From the NCBI GenBank assembly GCA_020050795.1, contig JAGVKD010000004.1:115979-179978 (forward strand): DNA of 64,000 bases. Direction: 5' to 3'. The notes below the pieces were generated by a model that worked only from the letters and a program-made list of their open reading frames with translations, was not told where the DNA came from and did not search any database. The position numbers and the translations under genes are program-made. This document shows, one piece after another, positions 8,985-17,773 of this stretch (positions within the stretch are counted from its first letter, which is position 1; each line of letters starts with the position of its first letter). Source of the DNA: Candidatus Babeliales bacterium (GTDB lineage Bacteria > Babelota > Babeliae > Babelales > Vermiphilaceae).

Positions 8985-10880
8985 TTAGTCAAAAGACACG
9001 CCGCCTTTAACCCAAACGCCCCAGTATGATGGAGTGCAAGTCATGCAGTCATTACCGCAATCATCATTGCAATCATTGCCGCAGCAATCAGAGTTTTGAC
9101 CGAATTCAGCCAACGCACCTACACCTAAGAATGGTTTCCAACGGTCGCCACCTTCAAAATTGTAGCTTAGGTTAGTCCATACTGAGTTAGAGATACTACG
9201 TGTACCAGCAAAGTTGATGTCACCTCGGCCGAGGAACACTGGTTGAATTGATGTGTTGATCTGAGTTGCTGAAGCAGCAGTTACAAACAACGCTTGGTTG
9301 GTTGTACCGGCGAATGCCAAAGTAGCATTGTCAGCGTTAGCGTTCACATGCGAGCTTGGAGTCAAAGGAACACCAACAGCAGCTTCTGTACCCGCGTGGA
9401 TAGTTGCTTTGTTTTGAGTCGCAGATAGAGCAACAGCTTGACCTGCAGTCAAACCACCAGCAGTTACTGCTGCATAACCGAACATACGAGCATCGCCTTT
9501 GAGAGCCCATGTGTTTGGTGAGTTGATGATGTCATCATTTACTGCGCATGGATCACAGTCTGTAGAACAGTCGATATCTTCGCAGCTACGTCCGTAGAAG
9601 TTGTAGCCTAGATCCCAACTGAATCCGCCAGAAGTGAAGTTGAACCAAGCAACTACATCAGCTACAACTGAAGAGCTCACACTAACATTTACTGTAGAAA
9701 TGTTAGCTACAGGAGCATATTCATAAGCGAATTGTTTGCTTGCAACAATAGCACCAGCAGCATTGCTTAGGTTATTGTTGTTAGGACCGAATTTAGCAGC
9801 TAGAGCATATTTGCTGTTTGGTCTGCCAGTCAAGTCGAAAGTACGAAGACCAGAACGTTTGAACTGATGTGCAATCGTTGCATCAACGTAACCACCGAAA
9901 TGTTTCTCAGCGTCTTCTGATCTCCAGAACACATAGTGACCAGTCACTACACCGCCAAGTTCCCAATGTTTACCGTTACCAACTACCGCATCAAACAAGA
10001 AGCATGGTTTGCACATGTTACCAGTTGGCGCTGCAGCATAAAGCGCTACACCAAGGTGGTAGTCTTCATCTGTCCAGAAGTTCCAACCAAGTTCCATACG
10101 AAGTTCTGCAAAACCAGTTTCTTTGCTTGAGCAGCCTGCGATTCGCGCATATTTGAGCGGATCAAAAGTAACTGTGTTTGGAGCAGCAGCTGGATCAGTT
10201 GGCGCGCCGCCTGCAGCATATGCTGAGAAGTCAGCAAGGAGAGCGCTACGAGCAAGTGTGCCTGTTGTGAAGTAACCAGCAGGATCATCTGCTGTTCCTG
10301 AGTTGATTACGTTTTCACAGAAGCCTAAAGACCAGCGTGTGCTGACGATTGGACCATGCAAACGAAGGTACGCGCCTTTCCACCATTCATCAAGACCAAG
10401 ATAGAAATCTAGATCAAGAATGAAGTTTTTGATTTTCGGACTGAATCGCAAAGTACTGTCAAAGTCGCTTGGGAGGTAGAAATAATCTGCCAACCATGCT
10501 GTTGCTGTACGATTAGCAACGTTACGACCTTGAACTTGGATTGTAGTGCCTTCGCAACCACTTTGACATGTCAAGTCGCCATCAAATAGACATTCTGCGA
10601 TCTGTTTAGATCTGAATGTTTGATGGTAACCCGGAGTGATAGAGAACATACCCCACCAAGAATCCATGTCATTTTGGATGTCTTGTGTGTGGCCGACCAT
10701 ACCAGCTACTTGACGAACTTTATAGAAACCTTGTGAGCGATTTGGATAGCAAGCGGTTGTTGGACAACTGCCAGCTGTATCGCAAGATGTTGAGCAATCT
10801 GTATCGCAGCATGCTGCGTTGATTACTGAAGCGCTGATGAGAAGCGCTATAGAAAGAAATTTTTTCAAAGATTGGTTCAT
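8985..10880 (-). CDS. outer-membrane-type paralogue, Cys-rich, probably the major one (copy 5)
   Basis: 631 residues, the longest copy. Signal peptide MNQSLKKFLSIALLISASV is cut near INA-AC, leaving a mature N-terminus with six Cys in about 22 residues; six more lie in an Asp/Asn-rich block before the final strand SYWGVWVKGGVSFD. Family blocks include IAECLFDG, WLADYFYLPSDFDSTLRF, VSVSSSVVADVV and LSATQNKATIHAG. An AAGGAG site stands 7-8 bp before the ATG. Unlike its neighbours it has a near-consensus promoter with a leader of about 215 nt, a tetraloop terminator, and codon choice that looks more uniform by eye. This suggests high expression, as expected of a dominant outer membrane protein. 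Function beyond that is unknown. Confidence 0.78.
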   Translation of the reverse strand: MNQSLKKFLSIALLISASVINAACCDTDCSTSCDTAGSCPTTACYPNRSQGFYKVRQVAGMVGHTQDIQNDMDSWWGMFSITPGYHQTFRSKQIAECLFDGDLTCQSGCEGTTIQVQGRNVANRTATAWLADYFYLPSDFDSTLRFSPKIKNFILDLDFYLGLDEWWKGAYLRLHGPIVSTRWSLGFCENVINSGTADDPAGYFTTGTLARSALLADFSAYAAGGAPTDPAAAPNTVTFDPLKYARIAGCSSKETGFAELRMELGWNFWTDEDYHLGVALYAAAPTGNMCKPCFLFDAVVGNGKHWELGGVVTGHYVFWRSEDAEKHFGGYVDATIAHQFKRSGLRTFDLTGRPNSKYALAAKFGPNNNNLSNAAGAIVASKQFAYEYAPVANISTVNVSVSSSVVADVVAWFNFTSGGFSWDLGYNFYGRSCEDIDCSTDCDPCAVNDDIINSPNTWALKGDARMFGYAAVTAGGLTAGQAVALSATQNKATIHAGTEAAVGVPLTPSSHVNANADNATLAFAGTTNQALFVTAASATQINTSIQPVFLGRGDINFAGTRSISNSVWTNLSYNFEGGDRWKPFLGVGALAEFGQNSDCCGNDCNDDCGNDCMTCTPSYWGVWVKGGVSFD

Positions 10881-11265
10881 GAACCTACTCCTTAGACTTC
10901 GATACTCTCTTTTACGTGCTTATTACACACTATTACTTTGTGGCGGTGTTTTGACGTGGTGATGAGAATTGTTGCTTTTGCGTAATCGCAACGAATGTCT
11001 CTTCCCGTTTTTCCCTCCTTTCGCCCTTTCTTTTGAATTAATTTTTTAGTTCAATATACTACCGATTCTGATTTCGGCTATTAACTCTAGATGATTTTTT
11101 TTTATATTGCAACATGGGTCCGAATGTCAAGAACTATCCACAGGGACGCTTCAAATGATCAGGACCCAATATAGTATGGTGCGTGAGTACTTGTAAAGAA
11201 AAAATTGAGATTAGAAGCTCTGGGTGTATCTTTTGGTGAAATTATAGCGGTAGATAGGCGTTCCT
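10881..11265. other. 385-bp divergent intergenic region between copy 5 and uppP
   Basis: No open frame of note. It contains the promoter and long leader of copy 5 on the minus strand. The plus-strand side before uppP shows no convincing promoter or ribosome-binding site. A pyrimidine-rich stretch (about 11000-11035 on the plus strand) makes the copy 5 leader purine-rich. Confidence 0.5.
11102..11130 (-). promoter_or_regulatory. strong sigma70-type promoter of copy 5
   Basis: Minus strand TTGACA (11125-11130), 17-bp spacer, ATATAA (11102-11107), then an A run. The -35 is perfect and the spacing ideal. It implies an untranslated leader of about 215 nt before the ATG at 10880. Confidence 0.65.
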
Positions 11266-12066
11266 ATGCGGCATACAATATTTTTTTCGGTCCTCCAGCT
11301 GCTTGGAGAGACCCTTCCCATAAGCAGCTCAGGTCATCTGATCCTGCTGAAGCAGTATTTGGCTACATTAAATATAGGAGATAGTACTTTTTATTTTTCA
11401 CATGCATTTGATGAATGGATTCATCTTTTACATGTGCCAACGCTCATTTGTTTGGCGTTTTTTTTCTTCGATACATGGTGGACGTTGTTACGCCATCCAT
11501 TTCGTTGGCATACGTTAATTTTTAAATTAATTGGTTTGACGTTGCTTACTGATGTCATAACGACATTATTTTTTGTTGCGTTGGAAATAATTCCGCCATT
11601 CTCTTTTCCATTGCCTCTTGGTTTTTTTATTACCATGTGCGCGTTGTTTTCATTAGCATGGTGTCCAAAACAAGGGACTACTTTATTTAATACTCGCATG
11701 GCATTGCTCCTTGGTGTTGTACAAGGCGCGGCACTCTTGCCTGGCATTTCTCGATTTGCAAGTGTGTTTGTGGCATCTCGTTGGTTTGGTTTTTCTCCGC
11801 GCCATGCATTTGCGGTGACTTGGATGGTGCAGGTGCCACTCATAATTGGAGCCGCAGGCAAAAGCATTTTGTTTTTTTCCAAGCATTCAGAAATCGTGTC
11901 ACAGCTTACGCCGGTAATCACGTGGCCATTTCTGATGGTACTCTCTCTTGCGACTGTGGTTTCTTATATATTGTTATTGGTTGCTTATCATTTGGCACTG
12001 CGCAATCAATGGTGGGTGTTTGGTTGGTACCTTATTGTGCCACTGGGCCTTTCATTGATGCTCTGA
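11266..12066 (+). CDS. uppP: undecaprenyl-diphosphatase (UppP/BacA family)
   Basis: 266 residues, very hydrophobic, about seven to eight membrane segments. UppP removes a phosphate from undecaprenyl diphosphate so the lipid carrier can be reused for peptidoglycan and glycan export. The first motif is clear: Q11-L-L-G-E15 followed by TLPISSSGHL. The second family motif PGxSRSGxT is only partly kept: LPGISR (about residues 157-162) is followed by FASVF, so the Ser-Gly and Thr positions differ. No good ribosome-binding site is seen before the ATG. ftsK follows after 82 bp on the same strand. Family assignment is firm; the changed second motif leaves some doubt about activity or specificity. Confidence 0.85.
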   Translation: MRHTIFFSVLQLLGETLPISSSGHLILLKQYLATLNIGDSTFYFSHAFDEWIHLLHVPTLICLAFFFFDTWWTLLRHPFRWHTLIFKLIGLTLLTDVITTLFFVALEIIPPFSFPLPLGFFITMCALFSLAWCPKQGTTLFNTRMALLLGVVQGAALLPGISRFASVFVASRWFGFSPRHAFAVTWMVQVPLIIGAAGKSILFFSKHSEIVSQLTPVITWPFLMVLSLATVVSYILLLVAYHLALRNQWWVFGWYLIVPLGLSLML

Positions 12067-12148
12067 CAAGTCTATTACGATTGGGCAACTCTTTTGTGTA
12101 TAGTGAGTATAAAAATGGAATGAACCTGAAAAAATTGACGGGGGTACT

Positions 12149-14488
12149 ATGGTTACCAATGGCCTACATATTCGTGCATATAAGGGAGAACTGATTGCGC
12201 TACTGATTACCGTCGCAGCAGTTTTTCTTGGATTAAGTCTCTATTCATATTCTCCTTATGATGCTTCCTGGTTTTTTTATACGAGTGGGCAAGGAACAAT
12301 TACTAACTTGTGTGGATCGGTTGGGGCACAAGCTGCGGGTATTTTATTTTATCTTTTCGGTGGCTCATCGATGCTCTTGGTGCCGATGCTTTTATTCGCT
12401 TCTTATTTAGTGGTGCGAGGTCGATCATTTAAGTATGAGTGGGAACGTCTTGCTGCATTTGGAAGTTTTTTGCTTGTGAGTGCAGCATTATCTCATTTGC
12501 ATCAAACTGATTTTTTTTCGAGCCAATTTAATGGTGGTCATTTTGGATATGGACTTTGTTCATTCTTATATCGTTTTTTTGATTATGTTGGCACAACATT
12601 ATTTTTATATACCGCATTGGCAATTTCTTTTGTGGTAATGACTCGCTTATCATTCATCGTTGTTGCACAGTATGCCGTTATGGGCGCACAAAAAACATAC
12701 GAATTTTTGCGAGACTATCGCGTCCCACAACATATGTATCATTACACAGTATTGATGTTGTTCTATGCATCGCGACCAGTAATCTGGTGCGCACATTATA
12801 TCAAGCACTTGCTTGATGGGTCGGCATTAGAAGGGACGGGACTTATGCTGCCTGAGGCTGGACTAGAGGAAGAGCAAGAGGAGCAAGCGATTGTGTCTCT
12901 CGAAGATATGGCGCCTCTCGCATTAGATACTTTAGACGCTTTGGATACTTTCTCAGATGAATTTCAAGAAGATGAGCTTCCGGAAGAAGATACTGTTTTT
13001 GCGGTGCAACCAGCTTCGCAAAATAGTATTGAGCCAAAAAAAGTGGTACTGCCAGTTCCTCCGATACAAAGGCTTGTTGCACAAAAACATGTGCCATCAC
13101 GTGAATATCGATTACCGCGAGCATCCATTTTTGTTGGGCTAAAAGATGAGCGCGATGATGAGTCGGTGCGTGATGCATTGCAAGAACGTGCAAAAATTTT
13201 GGAAGAGAAATTAGAGCGCTTTGGTGTTTCAGGACAGGTTGTTTCTATTAAGCGTGGCCCGGTAGTTACCTTGTTTGAATATGAGCCAGATATCGATACC
13301 AAAATTAGTAAGATTTTAGCGCTTGAAGATGATCTTGCACTCGCATTGCAAGCAATGAGCATTCGTATTCTGGCACCAATTCCAGGACGTTCGGTTGTTG
13401 GTTTTGAAGTTGCAAATCATGATCGCCGTGATGTTCATCTGGCAAAAATTATCCAATCGGAAAAATATCGCAAGTTTTCCGGCTCGTTGCCTCTTGTTCT
13501 TGGACAGGACACCATTGGCAACGAAGTGATTGTAGATTTAGTTCGCATGCCTCATTTGCTCATTGCAGGTTCAACAGGTTCGGGCAAGTCTGTTGCACTT
13601 AATACAATACTTATCAGTATGTTGTGCAAATGTACTCCCGATGAGTTGAAGCTCATTTTGATCGATCCAAAGCGATTAGAATTTGCTTCATATGCAGATA
13701 TTGCACATCTTCTTTTCCCTATCGTGACCGATCCAAGAAAAGCAGCACCAATTCTACGTTGGGTGGTTCACCAAATGGAAGAGCGCTATGAGATGATGTC
13801 ACGTGTTGGAGTGCGTAATGTTAAAGATTACAATATGCAGTGTTCGAAAATAGGTCTCGAGCCGCTACCATATATAGTGGTCATTATAGATGAGCTTGCA
13901 GATTTGATGATGACTACTGGTCGTGATATAGAAGACTTGATTGCGCGTATCACGCAAATGGCACGGGCAGCAGGTATACACATGATCGTTGCAACGCAGC
14001 GGCCATCAGTTGACGTGATAACGGGTTTGATAAAAGTGAATTTCCCAAGTCGTGTTTCATTCCGTGTTACATCGAAAGTGGATTCGCGTACTATTCTCGA
14101 TTGCAGCGGTGCAGATAAATTGCTTGGCCGTGGTGACATGTTGTTTCTCGATTCAACTACCTCATTGCTCAAACGTGTGCATGGTGCGTATGTTTCGGAT
14201 GAAGAAATTGAGCAAGTTGTTTCGCACATTAAATCTGAACGTCAGGTTGAATATTTGGATATTGCGCAAGAATTGGCATCAGGCGATGGAGATACGCAAG
14301 AAGGCGATGAAGAATTACTACAACAAGTTGTTTGCTTCCTTGATGAGATTGAAGATGTTTCCATTTCTCTTTTACAACGAAAATTTCGCATAGGATATAA
14401 TCGGTCGGCGCGGATCATTGATCTTTTAGAGTCACGAGGCCTTATTATGCCTGCGGACGGTGGAAAAACACGAAAAGTGGTGCGTTGA
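12149..14488 (+). CDS. ftsK: DNA translocase FtsK/SpoIIIE
   Basis: 779 residues. The N-terminal 170 residues hold about four membrane segments that anchor the protein at the septum. A charged, acidic linker follows (about 230-300, rich in Glu/Asp). The motor has Walker A GSTGSGKS (about 474-481) and Walker B VVIIDELADLMM (about 574-585). The C-terminal winged-helix gamma domain, which reads chromosome polarity signals, is present (QRKFRIGYNRSARIIDLLESRGLI). FtsK pumps chromosome dimers to the XerC/D site during division; a Xer recombinase is encoded at 53680. GTACTATGG with a run of G upstream marks the start. The gene lies between uppP and murF, all with division or wall roles. Confidence 0.95.
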   Translation: MVTNGLHIRAYKGELIALLITVAAVFLGLSLYSYSPYDASWFFYTSGQGTITNLCGSVGAQAAGILFYLFGGSSMLLVPMLLFASYLVVRGRSFKYEWERLAAFGSFLLVSAALSHLHQTDFFSSQFNGGHFGYGLCSFLYRFFDYVGTTLFLYTALAISFVVMTRLSFIVVAQYAVMGAQKTYEFLRDYRVPQHMYHYTVLMLFYASRPVIWCAHYIKHLLDGSALEGTGLMLPEAGLEEEQEEQAIVSLEDMAPLALDTLDALDTFSDEFQEDELPEEDTVFAVQPASQNSIEPKKVVLPVPPIQRLVAQKHVPSREYRLPRASIFVGLKDERDDESVRDALQERAKILEEKLERFGVSGQVVSIKRGPVVTLFEYEPDIDTKISKILALEDDLALALQAMSIRILAPIPGRSVVGFEVANHDRRDVHLAKIIQSEKYRKFSGSLPLVLGQDTIGNEVIVDLVRMPHLLIAGSTGSGKSVALNTILISMLCKCTPDELKLILIDPKRLEFASYADIAHLLFPIVTDPRKAAPILRWVVHQMEERYEMMSRVGVRNVKDYNMQCSKIGLEPLPYIVVIIDELADLMMTTGRDIEDLIARITQMARAAGIHMIVATQRPSVDVITGLIKVNFPSRVSFRVTSKVDSRTILDCSGADKLLGRGDMLFLDSTTSLLKRVHGAYVSDEEIEQVVSHIKSERQVEYLDIAQELASGDGDTQEGDEELLQQVVCFLDEIEDVSISLLQRKFRIGYNRSARIIDLLESRGLIMPADGGKTRKVVR

Positions 14489-14632
14489 GCGAAAAGAGCA
14501 CGTTTTTGCAACAGAAAGGCCATTATTCCTTGACAAATGTTAAAAAAAGAGACACTTTCTTGTTCGCACAGGCGTTGAGAACTATTTATAACGCCACAAA
14601 AACAGATTCGATAACATAAAAGGAATGTGTCG

Positions 14633-16042
14633 ATGCGATTTGATGAGCAATTTATGAAAAACGCCTTGCCTGACGTGTCGATTGAATATGGCGCTGTACC
14701 GAGAGATCCGCATTTTGTGGTTGATTCTCGTTCTGTGAAAAAGGGTGATATTTTTATTGCATTAGAAGGTGAACATGTAGATGGTCATGCTTTTATTGCT
14801 GATGCGCTTAATCGTGGTGCGGCTGGCTTGGTAATTCAAGAAAATAAAAAAAAGTTTCTTGATGTTTTTGATTTGAATCAATTGAAAAATATATGTGTGG
14901 TATTTGTTAGAGACACGTTGCATGCGCTAACAAGTTTGGCGCGCGCTTGGCGTGCATTGTTTAGTATTCCTATTATCGCAGTTACTGGTTCGGTTGGTAA
15001 AACATCAACCAAAGAATTGATTGGCAAAATATTTGAAGAAAATGGGAATGAGTGTTTGATCACTGTTGGCAACCAGAATACAGCCATCGGTGTTTCGCTT
15101 AATGTTTTGCGTTTGAGAAAACATCATGAATTCGCGGTATTTGAAGTTGGTATTAATATGCGCGGTGAGATGGGGCAGATTATTAATATTCTGCGGCCTA
15201 CGACTGGGGTGATCACCTATATTGGCCATTCTCACATGGAGGGGCTTGGCTCATTAAGTGATATTGCATCGGAGAAGCGTGATATTTTCAAATATTTCAC
15301 AGAAGAAAATATCGGCGTCATAAATGGCGATCAATTACTTTTGTCTCAAGCATCCTATCCCCATCCTGTGATTAAGTTTGGGTTAAAAACTACCAATCAG
15401 ATCCAGGCGCGAAAAGTGCGTGTTGCCAATTGTCATACTAATTTTGTGCTGAAAATATATGGCGATAAATATCCCATTACGCTCAAGCAAACAAATAGTT
15501 CTTTTGTATTTAATACGCTTGCGGCAACAGCCATTGCTCATTTGCTTGGGGTAAAAAATGAAGTGATTGTTGATGTGATTCAAAAACCATTTTCGGTTGC
15601 GGGTCGATTCCAAGAGCGGCCTATGTTGAATGCACGGGGTACAATGATTGATGATTCCTACAATGCAAATCCTGAGAGCATGAAAGCAGCATTATTGGCC
15701 TTTCAGCACATTGATACAAGCCGTAAAAAAATTGCCATTTTAGGGGACATGCTTGAGCTAGGCATTAATAGTCCATTTTGGCATCGTCAATTAGGGCGTT
15801 TCTTGCGCAAGGTTCCTTCTCTTGAGCATGTTATTCTTGTTGGGAATATGGTACAATGGACGGAGAAAGCAGCGCCGGTTGGACTTGGTATTGAGCGAGT
15901 GGAAACATGGCAAGATGCCGTTAATCTTCTTAATACCAAATTCCAGGAGTATGACTCGGCGGTTGTTTTGGTCAAAGGCTCTCTTGGTATTGGGCTTGGA
16001 AATTTGGTCAAGAAGTTTACACCAGCCCAAACAGGACTCTAA
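14633..16042 (+). CDS. murF: UDP-N-acetylmuramoyl-tripeptide--D-alanyl-D-alanine ligase
   Basis: 469 residues from ATG 14633. A GTG two codons earlier is only 2 bp from the AAGGA site, whereas the ATG is well spaced. MurF adds D-Ala-D-Ala to the UDP-MurNAc-tripeptide in the cytoplasm, the last soluble step of peptidoglycan precursor synthesis. Visible landmarks: N-terminal substrate domain with DSRSVKKGDIFIALEG, ATP-binding loop AVTGSVGKTSTKE (about 114-126), NQNTAIGVSLNVL, FEVGINMRGEM, and the C-terminal ligase domain with DDSYNANPESMKAAL and LGDMLELG. rsmH follows after 22 bp. murE, mraY and the rest of the usual cluster are not here, so the gene order is rearranged relative to the common dcw cluster. 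Confidence 0.95.
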   Translation: MRFDEQFMKNALPDVSIEYGAVPRDPHFVVDSRSVKKGDIFIALEGEHVDGHAFIADALNRGAAGLVIQENKKKFLDVFDLNQLKNICVVFVRDTLHALTSLARAWRALFSIPIIAVTGSVGKTSTKELIGKIFEENGNECLITVGNQNTAIGVSLNVLRLRKHHEFAVFEVGINMRGEMGQIINILRPTTGVITYIGHSHMEGLGSLSDIASEKRDIFKYFTEENIGVINGDQLLLSQASYPHPVIKFGLKTTNQIQARKVRVANCHTNFVLKIYGDKYPITLKQTNSSFVFNTLAATAIAHLLGVKNEVIVDVIQKPFSVAGRFQERPMLNARGTMIDDSYNANPESMKAALLAFQHIDTSRKKIAILGDMLELGINSPFWHRQLGRFLRKVPSLEHVILVGNMVQWTEKAAPVGLGIERVETWQDAVNLLNTKFQEYDSAVVLVKGSLGIGLGNLVKKFTPAQTGL

Positions 16043-16064
16043 ATAGCACTAATAATTGGTTTCA

Positions 16065-16982
16065 ATGGAACAAGAAGAACTACAGCCAACATTTTTTCAT
16101 AAGCCCGTTTTGGTTCAAGAGGTTTTAGAATACCTCAATGTCCAGCCGGGTAAATTGTATTTGGATGCCACTTTCGGAAGTGGTGGCCATAGCCGTGCCA
16201 TTTTGCAGGCAGATCCAACCTGTAGAGTGTTGGCACTCGATTGGGATTCAGTCTCTCTCGACACCTATGCGCCACTCATGCAAAAAGATTTTGGCGATAG
16301 ATTTGGGTGCGTCTTTGGCAGTTTTGCTCATCTTTATAAGATATTGAAAAAAGAGAAAATTGCTCACGTGGATGGAATCTTGGCCGATTTTGGCACCTCG
16401 CAAATGCAGATTCTTGAGCGACCAGGTTTCTCTGTTCATAGAGATAGAGCACTCGATATGCGCATGTCGCCACAACATTATAAAACGACAGCGGCTGACA
16501 TTGTTAACCATGCGAGTGAAGAAGAGTTGCGCGAAATATTTTGGCGATTTGGTGAAGAAAAATATACGCGAGAAATTGCACGTGCGATCGTGCAAGAACG
16601 GGCCAAGAAAAAAATATATACCACAAAAGAACTTGTTGCGGTGGTTGATCGCGTGGTTCCCGCGGCTGCCAAAAGGCATAAAATTCATCCAGCAACTCGT
16701 ATTTTCCAGGCATTGCGGATAGTGATTAATCAAGAGCTTGATAATATTCACTCATTTTTACCAGTGGCTTTTAATGCGCTTGCTCCAGAGGGGCACATGG
16801 TTTGCATTAGCTTCCATTCGCTTGAAGATCGTCTAGTGAAACAATTTTTCCGCGAACAAGATGCTGCAGGCAAAGGGCAGCTTCTGACGAAAAAGGCCGT
16901 AGGGCCGTCGTTACAGGAGCTCGAGGCGAATCCTGCTTCGAGATCAGCAAAATTACGTGCCATTCGTCGTATTGACGTTTGA
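16065..16982 (+). CDS. rsmH: 16S rRNA (cytosine1402-N4)-methyltransferase
   Basis: 305 residues from ATG 16065. The frame allows a TTG three codons earlier but the ATG is preferred; the ribosome-binding site is weak for both. RsmH methylates N4 of C1402 in the decoding centre using S-adenosylmethionine. Landmarks: HKPVLVQEVLEYL at the start, the SAM loop DATFGSGGHSRAIL, ADFGTSQMQ, the inserted helical domain with HPATRIFQALRIVINQEL, and the C-terminal ISFHSLEDRLVKQFF. The DLGxSS motif reads DFGTSQ, a small deviation. It follows murF closely, a fragment of the usual dcw neighbourhood where rsmH is near mur genes. Confidence 0.94.
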   Translation: MEQEELQPTFFHKPVLVQEVLEYLNVQPGKLYLDATFGSGGHSRAILQADPTCRVLALDWDSVSLDTYAPLMQKDFGDRFGCVFGSFAHLYKILKKEKIAHVDGILADFGTSQMQILERPGFSVHRDRALDMRMSPQHYKTTAADIVNHASEEELREIFWRFGEEKYTREIARAIVQERAKKKIYTTKELVAVVDRVVPAAAKRHKIHPATRIFQALRIVINQELDNIHSFLPVAFNALAPEGHMVCISFHSLEDRLVKQFFREQDAAGKGQLLTKKAVGPSLQELEANPASRSAKLRAIRRIDV

Positions 16983-17091
16983 TAATTGCTGCTTGAATAT
17001 CAGCTAGGGGGGTTGTATACTGGGCGGCAACAACAGCTTCCAGTAAACAATCAACAAAGGGAGATTTTCAACTAAAAAGCGCGTTTTTTGA

Positions 17092-17119
17092 TTGACAAAA
17101 AGGATCGATAATATACAAT
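17092..17119 (+). promoter_or_regulatory. promoter of spoVG
   Basis: TTGACA (17092-17097), 16-bp spacer, TACAAT (17114-17119), then about 80 nt of leader to the ATG at 17201. The downstream tRNA may be read from the same promoter. Confidence 0.6.
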
Positions 17120-17200
17120 TAATTGCGAGCTGCCGGGATAAAAAGGCGAGTACGGGAGCGACGCAAAAAAGGACGGTATTAATCGTTGAGGACGACATCC

Positions 17201-17497
17201 ATGGAAATAACCGAAGTTAAAGTCTTTCCGGCTAAGGACGGCGGGCGGTTGAAAGCATATGCTACGGTAGTCTTTGACAACTGTTTTATCATTCGTGACT
17301 TGAAGGTGATAGAAGGTCATAAAGGACTTTTTGTATCGATGCCTTCAAGGAAGCGTAAAGATGGGACATTTCGCGACATCGTGCATCCACTTAATTCTGA
17401 CATGCGTCGTGATATCGAAGAAAAAATTATTGCTGAGTATGAACATGTTCATCAGCTGCAGCAAAAAGGTGAGTACGTCGGTACTGAAGACATTTAA
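17201..17497 (+). CDS. spoVG: SpoVG-family RNA/DNA-binding regulator
   Basis: 98 residues from ATG 17201, five codons into the open frame; GAGGA stands 9 bp before it. The sequence MEITEVKVFPAKDGGRLKAY followed by ATVVFDNCFIIRDLKVIEG and GLFVSMPSRKRKDGTFRDIVHP is typical of SpoVG along its full length. SpoVG proteins bind nucleic acids and act as global regulators, affecting septation and virulence factors in several bacteria; the role here is unknown. The gene has its own promoter, and tRNA-Gln begins 28 bp after the stop, so they may share a transcript ended by the hairpin at 17655. Confidence 0.93.
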   Translation: MEITEVKVFPAKDGGRLKAYATVVFDNCFIIRDLKVIEGHKGLFVSMPSRKRKDGTFRDIVHPLNSDMRRDIEEKIIAEYEHVHQLQQKGEYVGTEDI

Positions 17498-17525
17498 GTT
17501 AGACATACCAATACAAATTGTAGGT

Positions 17526-17600
17526 TGGGGCGTAGCCAAGCGGTAAGGCAGCAGGTTTTGGTCCTGCGATACGGAGGTTCGAATCCTTCCGCCCCAGCCA
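17526..17600 (+). tRNA. tRNA-Gln (anticodon TTG)
   Basis: Full cloverleaf: acceptor stem 17526-17532 with 17590-17596, discriminator G17597 and encoded CCA at 17598-17600. The anticodon arm GCAGG-TTTTGGT-CCTGC gives anticodon TTG. The T-arm contains GGTTCGAATCC. Confidence 0.95.
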
Positions 17601-17654
17601 ATTTCTCTTTTCTAAAATCAAAAATCATTGTTACTCGAGTTGTTATTTAAATTG

Positions 17655-17682
17655 CTCACATCATTCCGATGTGAGTTTTTTT
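17655..17682 (+). terminator. intrinsic terminator after tRNA-Gln
   Basis: An 8-bp stem (17655-17662 with 17668-17675), 5-nt loop, followed by seven T. Confidence 0.85.
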
Positions 17683-17773
17683 GTTTCGGGCAATTTCTTG
17701 TTGTCGCTTCCGACACTCTGCTAATTTAATATCAAACAAATCAGTTGTGCAAATCTTGGCAGGGGGATGACGC

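Noticed and set aside
14530..14560. TTGACA upstream of murF as a promoter
   Set aside because: No acceptable -10 box at 15-19 bp.
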